A DNA stretch of 64,000 nucleotides from NCBI RefSeq assembly GCF_025567525.1, contig NZ_JAOQJY010000004.1, positions 1-64,000 on the forward strand, given 5' to 3'. The position numbers were made by a program, and so were the translations under genes. The notes below the pieces were generated by a model that worked only from the letters and a program-made list of their open reading frames with translations, was not told the origin of the DNA and did not search any database. The stretch is from Gallintestinimicrobium propionicum. GTDB lineage: Bacteria; Bacillota; Clostridia; Lachnospirales; Lachnospiraceae. Below are positions 27,754 to 38,724 of this stretch, one piece after another; the first letter of the stretch is position 1, and the number at the start of each line of letters is the position of its first letter.

Positions 27754-28203
27754 ATGCCCCCTATGGAAATCGAACGAAAATTCACAGTCAAAGCTCTGCC
27801 GGAAAATCTGGACAGCTATCCCTTCCACCTCATCGAGCAGGCCTATTTAAACACCGACCCCGTCCTGCGCATCCGCAGACAGGATAATGAATATTATCTG
27901 ACCTACAAAGGAAAAGGACTGATGGCGCGGGAAGAATATAATCTTCCGCTCAATCAGTCCTCCTATGAGCATCTGCTTCCGAAAGCCGACGGCATCTGTA
28001 TTTCCAAAAAACGATATCTGATCCCCTGGGATCCTTATACCATCGAGCTGGATGTTTTTGAGAAGTCTCTGGCGCCGCTTATCATCGCAGAAGTAGAATT
28101 TCCATCCATCGAGGAAGCAAACGCATTCACACCGCCGAACTGGTTCGACCAGGATGTGACGAAGGATCCGGCGTATCATAATTCGAATTTGATCTTGAAA
28201 TAA
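27754..28203 (+). CDS. CYTH domain protein (triphosphate tunnel enzyme)
   Basis: 149 residues. The N-terminal signature EIERKF and the alternating charged strands VLRIRRQ, YYLTYKGKG, IELDVFEK and IIAEVEF build the eight-stranded triphosphate tunnel of CYTH proteins, which act on inorganic triphosphate, thiamine triphosphate or nucleotide substrates. Length is typical of a stand-alone bacterial CYTH protein. It is the only plus-strand gene in this part of the window, with its own promoter, and converges on malQ across a perfect palindrome terminator. Substrate unknown. Confidence 0.92.
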   Translation: MPPMEIERKFTVKALPENLDSYPFHLIEQAYLNTDPVLRIRRQDNEYYLTYKGKGLMAREEYNLPLNQSSYEHLLPKADGICISKKRYLIPWDPYTIELDVFEKSLAPLIIAEVEFPSIEEANAFTPPNWFDQDVTKDPAYHNSNLILK

Positions 28204-28273
28204 GATCGTCGGATCGTCGCCATACTATTATAGGATCAGGCAAAGGATATAAGTGTTCACGGTCAACACAAAC

Positions 28274-28307
28274 GAAATCCCGGAGAGCTGCAGCTCTCCG
28301 GGATTTC
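28274..28307. terminator. Bidirectional terminator, perfect 34-bp palindrome
   Basis: A perfect palindrome whose half is GAAATCCCGGAGAGCTG lies between the convergent CYTH and malQ genes, each 17-70 bases away. The T-rich flanks on both sides suit bidirectional termination. Confidence 0.8.
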
Positions 28308-28324
28308 TTGTTTGTCAGGGCAGA

Positions 28325-29794
28325 TCACCTGCAATAGGTCTCTGTCACGTCCTTCATATGTGCTGCCAGTGCATCCGTCAGCTGTCCGTCCGTCAGGCGC
28401 CATTTCCAGTTGTCTCCAAGGGTGGACGGGAAGTTCATGCGGGCTTCTCGTCCGAGTCCGAGCCAATCCTGCATCGGGATCACTGCGGTTCCTGCGGTTG
28501 AGGACATCGCTGTTGCGATCATCGCTTCCACCACATCTTTACCGCTTTTTACCCTCAGGTACTCACGAATGTATTTCTGCACCTTGCGGTTGTTTTCTTC
28601 GTACCAGCCGCGGGTCGTCTGGTTGTCATGGGTTCCGGTGTAAACAATACAGTTCTTATCATAATTGTGCGGCAGGTATTCGCTGTCGTAGCTATCAAAT
28701 GCGAACTGCAATACCTTCATACCCGGATATCCGCATTTTTTGATCATTTTGCGGACAGGAGGTGTAATCACACCCAGATCCTCTGCGATCATCTCTTTTT
28801 TGCCCAGCTTCATCTTCATCGCTGCAAACAGCTCGAAGTCAGGTCCCTTTTCCCAGTGACCATTGACTGCAGTTTCGTCTCCGTAAGGAATCGAGAAATA
28901 TGCCTCAAAGCCACGGAAATGATCTACGCGGACGATATCGTAGAGGCGATAGCTGTAACCGATTCTTAAGATCCACCAGTCATAGCCGGTCTTTTTGTGA
29001 TATTCCCAGTCATAAAGAGGATTGCCCCACAGCTGACCGGTGGCAGAAAAGGCATCCGGCGGAACCCCTGCAACTGCCTTGGGCACACAGCCCTCAGAAA
29101 GCTGGAACAGCTCCGGATGAGACCAGGTATCTGCACTGTCAAGTGCAACGTAAATCGGGATATCTCCGATAATAGAGATCCCTTTTCCATTGGCATAGGC
29201 CTTGAGTGCCTGCCACTGTTTTGCAAATAAATACTGTAAAAACTGCCAGAAGCAGATTTCATCGGACAGCTCATGTCTGCAGCGTCTGATTGCTTCAGGC
29301 TCCCGCAGCTTTAAAGGTGCGTCCCATTCCAGGAAGCTTGCGCCGCCCTGACTGTCCTTGATCGCCATAAACAACGCATAATCAGAAAGCCACCAGTCAT
29401 TTTCCTCGCAGAATGCAATAAATTCAGCATTCTCTGCGATATGGCTGTTGTGGTATGCCTTGCGCAGCAGGGGAAAACGTCCCTGATACATTTTTTCATA
29501 ATCCACATAGGACTTGCTGCCGCCCCAGTCTGTATTCTCACATTCTTCTTCTGTCAGCCATCCATTTTCGATCAGCTCTTCGAGATCGATCAGGTAGGGA
29601 TTGCCCGCAAAGGTAGAAAATGCCTGATAGGGAGAATCCCCATATCCAGTGGGTCCCAAGGGCAGGATCTGCCACAGCTTCTGTCCCGCTTCCTTCAGAA
29701 AATCCACAAAAGCATAAGCTTCTTTGGAAAAGGTTCCGATGCCGAATCGGGATGGCAGGCTGGTAACCGGTAATAAAACACCGCTTCTTCTCAT
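28325..29794 (-). CDS. malQ: 4-alpha-glucanotransferase (amylomaltase)
   Basis: 489 residues, GH77 family. It transfers alpha-1,4-glucan segments between maltooligosaccharides. Visible marks: N-terminal RRSGVLLPVTSLPSRFGIG, LPLGPTGYGDSPYQ, the acceptor loop GVPPDAFSATGQLWGNP (250s loop), the catalytic region VRVDHFRGFEAYF (nucleophile Asp), EDLGVITPPV (acid Glu) and TGTHDNQTTRGW. Complete. It is downstream of glgP on the same strand, separated by about 210 bases with two hairpins, so the two enzymes cooperate in glycogen or maltodextrin breakdown. Confidence 0.96.
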   Translation of the reverse strand: MRRSGVLLPVTSLPSRFGIGTFSKEAYAFVDFLKEAGQKLWQILPLGPTGYGDSPYQAFSTFAGNPYLIDLEELIENGWLTEEECENTDWGGSKSYVDYEKMYQGRFPLLRKAYHNSHIAENAEFIAFCEENDWWLSDYALFMAIKDSQGGASFLEWDAPLKLREPEAIRRCRHELSDEICFWQFLQYLFAKQWQALKAYANGKGISIIGDIPIYVALDSADTWSHPELFQLSEGCVPKAVAGVPPDAFSATGQLWGNPLYDWEYHKKTGYDWWILRIGYSYRLYDIVRVDHFRGFEAYFSIPYGDETAVNGHWEKGPDFELFAAMKMKLGKKEMIAEDLGVITPPVRKMIKKCGYPGMKVLQFAFDSYDSEYLPHNYDKNCIVYTGTHDNQTTRGWYEENNRKVQKYIREYLRVKSGKDVVEAMIATAMSSTAGTAVIPMQDWLGLGREARMNFPSTLGDNWKWRLTDGQLTDALAAHMKDVTETYCR

Positions 29795-29842
29795 TCTTTT
29801 TTCCTCTCATCCTTTGAACGATATGTTTTGTCACGCCATGCA

Positions 29843-29988
29843 GGGCGAAAGATCAGAACCCCCGTGCAAGCACAGTCGTTCTTCTGACTTTTCGCCCTTT
29901 TCATCATTTGAAATCTCCGATTTCTCATGTATGACAGGTCAAGAGGTCTTTCCCCCACCCAGGAGCAGGCCCCTGGGTGCTTAGACCT
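29843..29988. repeat. Two inverted repeats between glgP and malQ
   Basis: 29843-29897: GGGCGAAAGATCAGAAC pairs with GTTCTTCTGACTTTTCGCCC with a few mismatches. 29944-29988: AGGTCT and AGACCT enclose CACCCAGG and CCTGGGTG. Neither has a strong T tail on the minus strand, so they more likely stabilise or process the mRNA between the two genes than end it. No gene is seen in 29795-30004. Confidence 0.5.
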
Positions 29989-30004
29989 TTTTCCCCTGGT
30001 ATCC

Positions 30005-32314
<2,310 letters not shown>

Positions 32315-32352
32315 TCTTTCCTCCGTTTCTGCCGCCTGGCGGCAACTTTTGA

Positions 32353-32392
32353 TTCATGACAATAGAATGCTCGCAGAGCGTGCATTCTATTG
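32353..32392. repeat. 40-bp palindromic repeat, copy 2
   Basis: Identical to 9081-9120 and 58485-58524. It fills the space between the lacI-type gene's stop codon and the glgP ribosome site, in a likely common transcript. A second small palindrome, GCCGCCAGGCGGC, follows it (about 32331-32343). Confidence 0.9.
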
Positions 32393-32393
32393 T

Positions 32394-33386
32394 TTACTCT
32401 ACAATGTCCTGGTAGCGCATCCGCACCAGTTCATATCCTAGCACTACGTTTCTTCCCTCTTCCAGATGCAGCAGGCGGTCAACCTCTTCCACCGCAGCAG
32501 CCGACACGCCATAAAAATCCTGACGCACCGTATTCATCTGCTTGCCCGCATAGCTCATGAGCGGGATTCCGTCAAAGCCGCAAACCGGATGGAACACATC
32601 CAGCTCCATCAATGCCCGCATTGCGCCGATGGCCATCAGATCCGATGCACAAACAAACACATCCATTCTGTCTGCATAAGAGAAGGTCAGCTCCCTCGCT
32701 TTTTTCTCACTGAAATCTCCGTATTCGATGGTCAGCTCCAGCGCAAGCTCCTCTGCCAGCTTCTTCATCCCTGCAATCCGTTCTCCGGTTACAAAGGACT
32801 TTTTATCCCCTGCGATATAAAGGACCTTTGTACAGCTTTCATTGCCGAGGATCGTCTTTTTTGCGATTTCGTACTGGGCATTTTTCTGGTCAATCCAGAC
32901 CGAAGACGTATTCCTGTCATGATAGGGTGCGTCAACCAGCACGATTTTAAACGCACCAGACGCAATCAGCTCTCTTAGAAATTCATCTTCCTCATTCATC
33001 CCATATGCGATAATTCCTTCGACGCTCTGAGCTTTTAAATAGCTGGTCAGCTCATCCAGTCCCATATCCGCTACCATGGAAAAAAACAGCGTCACCACAT
33101 CAAGCTTTAATTCCTTTGCCCGGTGGATCGCGCCGGAAAGATACTGCAGGTTGATCTCATCCACGCAGCCAACTGTTTCCTCCAGCTTTAACAACAGGGC
33201 AACCCGCCCAAACTGTTTGGAGGAAAGTGCTGCTGCAACCGCATTGGGCGTATAGTTCAACGCTTCGATCGCCGCATTTACCTTGTCTTTCGTGCTTTCA
33301 CTGACGCCTTCATAGCCGTTTAGCACCTTCGACACCGTGGAGATCGCCACGCCTGCCTGTCTCGCCACATCTTTTATGGATGCCAA
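32394..33386 (-). CDS. LacI family regulator of the glycogen/maltodextrin genes
   Basis: 330 residues. The N-terminal helix-turn-helix ASIKDVARQAGVAISTVSKVLNG is followed by the hinge helix NAVAAALSS and a periplasmic-binding-protein-like effector domain. The start is a TTG preceded by GAGGAGGAGAAAGC; the frame extends 17 codons further but without such support. Two palindromes of the class GAAAACGTTTTC, a LacI/GalR-family operator type, lie over its own promoter, so it very likely represses itself. It is followed by glgP and malQ and is probably their regulator (MalR-like), which is inferred from position. Confidence 0.9.
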   Translation of the reverse strand: MASIKDVARQAGVAISTVSKVLNGYEGVSESTKDKVNAAIEALNYTPNAVAAALSSKQFGRVALLLKLEETVGCVDEINLQYLSGAIHRAKELKLDVVTLFFSMVADMGLDELTSYLKAQSVEGIIAYGMNEEDEFLRELIASGAFKIVLVDAPYHDRNTSSVWIDQKNAQYEIAKKTILGNESCTKVLYIAGDKKSFVTGERIAGMKKLAEELALELTIEYGDFSEKKARELTFSYADRMDVFVCASDLMAIGAMRALMELDVFHPVCGFDGIPLMSYAGKQMNTVRQDFYGVSAAAVEEVDRLLHLEEGRNVVLGYELVRMRYQDIVE

Positions 33387-33406
33387 GCTTTCTCCTCCTC
33401 TCTGTT

Positions 33407-33461
33407 GGAAAACGTTTTCTAAATACACCCCTATCATAGATCAGAAAACGTTTTCCGTCAA
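33407..33461 (-). promoter_or_regulatory. Promoter with two LacI-type operators
   Basis: Minus strand -35 TTGACG (33456-33461), 17-base spacer, -10 TATGAT (33433-33438). Operator AGAAAACGTTTTCC (33443-33456) fills the spacer and operator GGAAAACGTTTTCT (33407-33420) lies just after the start point. Their centres are 36 bp apart. Confidence 0.85.
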
Positions 33462-33494
33462 TATCAATATTTTAAGAATCATGTCAATTTTTTG

Positions 33495-33527
33495 TAAAAA
33501 AAGGCGGCAGGAGCTTTCGCTCCTGCC
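33495..33527 (-). terminator. Terminator of the long glycan/two-component operon
   Basis: Minus strand GGCAGGAGC, loop GAAA, GCTCCTGCC, then GCCTTTTTTT. It ends transcripts coming from the response regulator gene. Confidence 0.88.
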
Positions 33528-33540
33528 ATCTGCGCATTAT

Positions 33541-35157
33541 CTATTCCTGTTTTCTGTGCTGCTGCCGATATTGTAACGGCGTCTGCCCGGTCGCTTTTTT
33601 AAACACCCGGAAAAAATACTGGCTGTCCTCGTAGCCCACCGTCCGGGCGATATCCGCGACGCTCATCTCTGTATGCTCCAGATAATCCCCTGCCTTGCGG
33701 ATTCGAAGCTCGATCAGGTAGTTAACCGTCGACTGCTGTTTTTCTTTCTTAAAAAGAGAGGAAAAATAGTTCGGGCTCATGCCGTAGCGCTCTGCCAGCT
33801 CGTTGATCGCGATATCCTCATTATAATGTGCTTCCAGATATTCGATTGCGCGCAGAATCCTGCTTCTCGCGTTTCCCTGCGCCATCCCACCGCTTTTCAT
33901 GCAATCCTCTGCGAGCGCAAGATAACGCTTTTTGAGGGATTCGATATCTGCCGCCTCGTCCACCAGAGAAAAACTCTTTAGCACCTCCGTCAGCGTCTCC
34001 TTCCTTTCCGGAAGACTGCTGCAGCTGCGCAGAAGCAAATTCAGAATCCGAATCCAGATCATCCGCACATAACGGATTCCAGATTTCTGCACCCGGTCCT
34101 CCGCCAGAATTTCTTCGAGAAGCACATAAACGTTTTCCATATCCCTGCGTTCGAGGTACTGACTCAGCATTTTCAGCTCCACGGACGGAAACGCGACGCT
34201 TTGGAGTACCTGCAAATCTTCATAAAAATACAGGTTCGAGCTTCCGGAAATCATCCGCTGCTTCAACGCTTCCCCTGCTTCCTTCACGCACGTTTTGTCC
34301 GGGAAATCCGTCGGGCGGCTGACGCCAAACGTCAAATAGATTTCCATTTTTTCCTCGAACAGAACCTGGATGCGCAGAAACATCCGCTCAATCTCCCTAT
34401 GCAGTTCGCTGACCTTTCCTCTGCCGAACATCGCGTATAACTGGTTCGGATTGGCAAGGTTGCTGACAATCAGCTTCCAGCAGCCGGACCGCATCTCTTC
34501 GAACACATTCTGCACGGAAAAGCGGATCAGTTCGATATCCTCATGCCGAAATTTTTTTCCCTCGTAGCTTTTGGCGTCAATATTGATCACGACCAGATAC
34601 AAAGATCCTTTTTCTTTTTTCCAAAGCTCCGGACAGGTCGATTTTAACTGTGCCGCTTCCTCTTCTGTCAGAAATGCTGCGTTGTCCTGCAAAAGATGGT
34701 TGACCGCCTTTTCCTGCAGCCATCCTTTCTGTTCCGTTTCCAGCTGATGTTTCCGGAAAATCTCCGCTTCCATCTGCCGCTCTTTTTCCAGCGTCTCAAA
34801 TAATTTCCTCATGACCCGTTTTAACTCGTCGTTGGAAATCGGCTTTAACAGATAGCTTTTGACACCCAGCTCGATCGCTGTTTCCGCATACTCAAACTCC
34901 GCATAGCCGGAAAGTACGACAAACTGCGTTCCCGGATATTTTTCTTTCGCTTCCCGAATCAACGTCATCCCGTCCATATCCGGCATTTTGATGTCGGTGA
35001 TGACGATATCCGCCGGTTCCTTTTCCAGAAGCGCAAGCGCCTCCATACCAGACGCCGCCTCACGGATTCTTTCAAATGTAAAATTCAGATACTGAAAGCG
35101 GGCAATCATCCCGGAACGAATCAACTGTTCATCGTCCACAATCAGGACTTTGTACAT
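33541..35157 (-). CDS. YesN-type response regulator (REC plus AraC HTH)
   Basis: 538 residues. N-terminal receiver domain with the acidic pocket VDDEQ, phospho-acceptor Asp in DIVITDIKMPDMDG (about residue 55) and the Lys of SYLLKPIS (about 104). A long middle region follows, and the C-terminal 100 residues form an AraC-type double helix-turn-helix (INELAERYGMSPNYFSSLFKK and VADIARTVGYEDSQYFFRVFKK; each shown is a known AraC pattern). It is the partner of the upstream kinase gene, 17 bases away. This type controls glycan-uptake operons; the direct repeats before the importer operon at 46530-46568 are a plausible target. Confidence 0.94.
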   Translation of the reverse strand: MYKVLIVDDEQLIRSGMIARFQYLNFTFERIREAASGMEALALLEKEPADIVITDIKMPDMDGMTLIREAKEKYPGTQFVVLSGYAEFEYAETAIELGVKSYLLKPISNDELKRVMRKLFETLEKERQMEAEIFRKHQLETEQKGWLQEKAVNHLLQDNAAFLTEEEAAQLKSTCPELWKKEKGSLYLVVINIDAKSYEGKKFRHEDIELIRFSVQNVFEEMRSGCWKLIVSNLANPNQLYAMFGRGKVSELHREIERMFLRIQVLFEEKMEIYLTFGVSRPTDFPDKTCVKEAGEALKQRMISGSSNLYFYEDLQVLQSVAFPSVELKMLSQYLERRDMENVYVLLEEILAEDRVQKSGIRYVRMIWIRILNLLLRSCSSLPERKETLTEVLKSFSLVDEAADIESLKKRYLALAEDCMKSGGMAQGNARSRILRAIEYLEAHYNEDIAINELAERYGMSPNYFSSLFKKEKQQSTVNYLIELRIRKAGDYLEHTEMSVADIARTVGYEDSQYFFRVFKKATGQTPLQYRQQHRKQE

Positions 35158-35174
35158 AATATCTCCTTCTTCTC

Positions 35175-36977
35175 TCAGCGCATGGGAAGATAGATTTCAA
35201 ACACGCTTCCCCGGTATACTTCACTTCGGATCCGGATTCCGTACTGCTCCCCGCAGATCATTTTGATCCGTTGATGGACGTTTCGGACTCCGATGCTTCT
35301 CTTTTTCTTTTCCTTGATATCCGGCGCATCAATGTAGCGGCACAACTCTTGCAGCTGTTCCTGATCCATCCCGACGCCGTCGTCCTCGATCTTAATGAGC
35401 AAATTTTCTTCTTTCTGCGTCACGGAAATTTCCAGCGTTCCCTGCGTCGTCATCCTTTCCATGCCGTGCACAATTGCGTTTTCCACAATTGGCTGCAGGA
35501 TAAAGCGCGGAATCAGCTTTTTGTCCAGTCCCTCATCCACGCTGTAGTAGACCTCAAACTGGTTGCCATAGCGGATTTTCTGGATGAACACATAGTTTTC
35601 TGTATGGTGCAGCTCCTGGCTGACCGTAACGAACTCGCTGTCGCTGCTTCCGAGGCTGTAGCGAAAGATTTCGCCCAGCTTGCCGCACATGTCGCAAATC
35701 AGAAAAACTTGATTAACCGCGGCGATTGAGCTCATCGTTTCCAGTGTATTATACAAAAAATGCGGGTTGATCTGCAGCTGCAGGTTTTTCAACTCTGTTT
35801 CCTTATTTTCCAGACGCTGGATATAGTTTTTCTGGATCAGACGGTCGAGCTGCTTCAACAACTGGGAAAACTGCCGGTCGAGCGCCGCGATTTCATCTGT
35901 TCCCGAAATCGGTTCCTGCACGGTTAGATCGCCCGTCTCCGCCGCATAGCGGAATTTCTGCAGCAGGCGTTCCACACGCGCGGAGAAATTCCGGGTATAG
36001 ACAAACGCGCCCAGCACAATGACAATCAGCAACACCAAAATCCACGGCAAAATCCAGCGAATCACTTCACCGCGCTTCTGGCTCATTTCGTTATTTTCAA
36101 ACAAAAACAACAGGCGAAGTCCGTAATCCTGAATCCTTCGCTCCTGTACCAGATACGAACCGACTGCCGTCACGTCGTCATACTTTTTCCGTCTCGTACT
36201 AACTTCTGTTTTCTCTGTCTGACCGCCATTCGTTTTCGTATTCTGCTCATCCACAGCAGACAAAATCTGCTCTGCGTTGACGCCCCCGTCGGAAAGCGAG
36301 CTGTAAAGAATGTCGTTTGCAGAATCGCATAAAATCAGCTGAAAACTGGTGTTCTTTTCCTGTTTTGCAGGTGCGAACAGACGGGCGATATTTAAATCCA
36401 GCTTTACAATGCCGATATCCTCTTTCCTATAGCTGTTGACGTCGATATTCTGGATCGTCTTGACGATCGCCATCAGATTTTCCTGCTGCCCGGTCGCAAA
36501 ATACAGATACCAACCGTCCTGCGTCGCATTTTTCTTCTGAAACCAGCCCTCGCGCGCCGCCTCTTTTAACATGCTCGCGCGCTGTCCGTAGATCGGGTTT
36601 TGAGCGAGCGTAGAATAGACCATGCAACTGTTGATCTCGGTTTTTCGTTCCAGCAGGAGTGATTTGACAACTTCCTCGCTGACTCTCCTGCCGCGCGTAT
36701 AGGCGTCTGAATCCTCCTGCTGCAATGTTTTCAGAATAATCGTATTGTTCGCAATCTGAATAACGCTCTCCTGGTACTGGCGCAGCTTTTCCTCCACGCC
36801 GTCTGTATACTGCAAAATGACCTGCTCGTGAGAATCCATAACCTCTTCCCGCGCCATGTCCGCCATTTTATAAAATACAAAACCGCTGATCAAAATAAGC
36901 GGAACGATACCAATCAGCACGGTAAATACAACGAGTTGGATAAAAATGGGATGCTCATACAGCTTACGAAGTCTCAC
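35175..36977 (-). CDS. YesM-type sensor histidine kinase
   Basis: 600 residues from a GTG start preceded by AGGAGG (a longer frame of 22 codons lacks this). Membrane segment at about 12-35 (FIQLVVFTVLIGIVPLILI), a large extracellular sensor domain (about 40-290), a second membrane segment (WILPWILVLLIVIVLGAFV), a HAMP region, then a His_kinase domain with LQINPHFLYNTLETMSS (phospho-His) and ATPase motifs QPIVENAIVHGME and EDDGVGMD. It likely senses an extracellular glycan and phosphorylates the adjacent response regulator. It is co-transcribed with the PfkB-GH4-M17 genes upstream. Confidence 0.94.
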   Translation of the reverse strand: MRLRKLYEHPIFIQLVVFTVLIGIVPLILISGFVFYKMADMAREEVMDSHEQVILQYTDGVEEKLRQYQESVIQIANNTIILKTLQQEDSDAYTRGRRVSEEVVKSLLLERKTEINSCMVYSTLAQNPIYGQRASMLKEAAREGWFQKKNATQDGWYLYFATGQQENLMAIVKTIQNIDVNSYRKEDIGIVKLDLNIARLFAPAKQEKNTSFQLILCDSANDILYSSLSDGGVNAEQILSAVDEQNTKTNGGQTEKTEVSTRRKKYDDVTAVGSYLVQERRIQDYGLRLLFLFENNEMSQKRGEVIRWILPWILVLLIVIVLGAFVYTRNFSARVERLLQKFRYAAETGDLTVQEPISGTDEIAALDRQFSQLLKQLDRLIQKNYIQRLENKETELKNLQLQINPHFLYNTLETMSSIAAVNQVFLICDMCGKLGEIFRYSLGSSDSEFVTVSQELHHTENYVFIQKIRYGNQFEVYYSVDEGLDKKLIPRFILQPIVENAIVHGMERMTTQGTLEISVTQKEENLLIKIEDDGVGMDQEQLQELCRYIDAPDIKEKKKRSIGVRNVHQRIKMICGEQYGIRIRSEVYRGSVFEIYLPMR

Positions 36978-37062
36978 AGGCGTCCTCCTGATTTTTTTGT
37001 TATACGGTACGCACGACTTGATCTGCCACGCGGTGCTTCGCACGCGGCGGGTCTATTACAGT

Positions 37063-38670
37063 TCACACGCGCCATTCGTGCCCCGTCTCGTCCCAGTACA
37101 GCACAGTTGCCTTTACCTGCGGCTTGTGGAACCGGAACTCGAACATCACAACGCAGTTGTCCTTCGGTGTCGTAAAATATGCTTTATTCGAAGAGCCGCT
37201 TCTCGGGAAACGATCCCTGCAATAGGTTGCAGACAACGTTCCATAGGTTGAAACCGCATAGTCATAGGTCCCTGCATATGGAATCACAACCGAAAGCTTC
37301 CAGGTATTGTCGCCGACATAATACATTCTCGTCATGCTGCTGTTGGAATCGTTTTTCATCGCGCCGACGGACGGCTGAAAGCTACCGTATACGACGATTT
37401 CCTCCGGGAGCTTCATTCCGGTCTCGGGATCGTATTCCTCCTGCGCACCGAAACGAATCAGATGCTCCGGATTCCCTGCAAGCTCCCGCAGCTTGTGTCC
37501 TCTCTGCCATAAGTCAGCTACAATATCCTCCTGTCCGAATCCAAACGGGCAGTCCATCGAAGGATTGTTCAACTGATAGGTTTCCTGCAGTCCCTTTTTG
37601 CCGTCTACTGCGCTGTCCATCACAACAGCCGCATCGCTCAGCATCCGACGCAGCGGAATTTCGAAATATGCGTTGCGATTGTTGATTTCCGTCCAGCAGT
37701 AAGTGTATTCCAGGAAATGGTTCCGCTCTTCCTCGGACTGATTCGCAAACCAGCCGATCTGGTCATAGCCCCACCAGTCACTGCCTGCAAGCTCTTCTCT
37801 TGTCAGATTCTCCGGGTGTCCGACTACTTTGCCGCCCCAGTTGTCATATTCCATCAGGTACGGCATCACGGGTGCACTCCAGCCATTTGGATTCTCACCG
37901 CCTTCACTGTAGCCCTCCCGAACCAGCACGAGCTTCGTGCCCTTGCGTTCCAGAAGCGCAGCGCGGGTAAACGGCATTGCATGATAATCAAATAACAGTT
38001 TTCCGTTTACATTTACGCCATGCGTATGCGCATCCATCAACACCAGATGTCTTCTGCCGTGCTCTCTCGCATAGCGTCTGATCTTTACAAACAGATCCCG
38101 CGTCTGCTCCATGCCAAAATCATTTGCTGTATAAAGATGAATCTGTCCCATGTGCAATGCTTCATAGCCGCAATCGATATAGCGCGTCGCACGGTAATAA
38201 AACCACATCTGCGCCTCTAACCGGGAAAGATCGGGAATGCCGCCGTTTTTCGCCGGATCGCTGTTTTCATGAATAAAGCCCTCTGGTCGATCCACAAAAA
38301 GTGTATCCTGCAGCCTGAAACATCGCTTTTCTTCCTTCTGTCCAAATGCGCGCAGCACATACAGCGGAATTTCCACCTGCTCGATGCCCTGCGTAATCAT
38401 CTCAAACACGCACGCCTGCAGAATGATCTCCGGGTCGAGCTCATGCACCCGTTCCGCCAACTTTCTGGAACGTTCAAAATGTTCCTCATCGTTTTCCGTC
38501 ATATACCAGATGCCGGACGCCCTGCCCAGAAACTTGATTCCGAGTTTTTTGATCACACGCAGATCGTCGGAAAGCGTTTCGCTCTGATACAGCCCTGCCG
38601 CTGTCGCACAGCGGGACAGGTAGTTTTCCAGCACTTCTTTTTCTATTTTTCCGTCAAAATCGAGCCTCAT
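37063..38670 (-). CDS. Unrecognised large protein, possible glycan-active TIM barrel
   Basis: 535 residues, no signal peptide, family not recognised. The first about 370 residues alternate strands and helices like a TIM barrel, with conserved-looking acidic and aromatic segments (GIWYMTENDEEHF, YEALHMGQIHLYTANDFG, VLMDAHTHGV, EYDNWGGKVVGHP, DQIGWFANQ, YCWTEINNRNAYFE). The last about 120 residues (VYGSFQPSVG ... DNTWKLSVVIPYAGTYDYAVS) look like a small beta-sandwich, as in carbohydrate-active proteins. GAGGG precedes the ATG. It lies between the M17 peptidase and the kinase in a sugar-utilisation operon. A cytoplasmic glycosidase or lyase is a reasonable guess, not shown. Confidence 0.7.
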   Translation of the reverse strand: MRLDFDGKIEKEVLENYLSRCATAAGLYQSETLSDDLRVIKKLGIKFLGRASGIWYMTENDEEHFERSRKLAERVHELDPEIILQACVFEMITQGIEQVEIPLYVLRAFGQKEEKRCFRLQDTLFVDRPEGFIHENSDPAKNGGIPDLSRLEAQMWFYYRATRYIDCGYEALHMGQIHLYTANDFGMEQTRDLFVKIRRYAREHGRRHLVLMDAHTHGVNVNGKLLFDYHAMPFTRAALLERKGTKLVLVREGYSEGGENPNGWSAPVMPYLMEYDNWGGKVVGHPENLTREELAGSDWWGYDQIGWFANQSEEERNHFLEYTYCWTEINNRNAYFEIPLRRMLSDAAVVMDSAVDGKKGLQETYQLNNPSMDCPFGFGQEDIVADLWQRGHKLRELAGNPEHLIRFGAQEEYDPETGMKLPEEIVVYGSFQPSVGAMKNDSNSSMTRMYYVGDNTWKLSVVIPYAGTYDYAVSTYGTLSATYCRDRFPRSGSSNKAYFTTPKDNCVVMFEFRFHKPQVKATVLYWDETGHEWRV

Positions 38671-38724
38671 ATTTTCCCTCTTCCAATAGATAATCCTGTG
38701 ACGCGCGGTGCAAATGCCAGTCTT

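Noticed and set aside
29944..29988. Hairpin as the glgP terminator
   Set aside because: The T tail is on the plus-strand side, where no gene ends; on the minus strand no T run follows.
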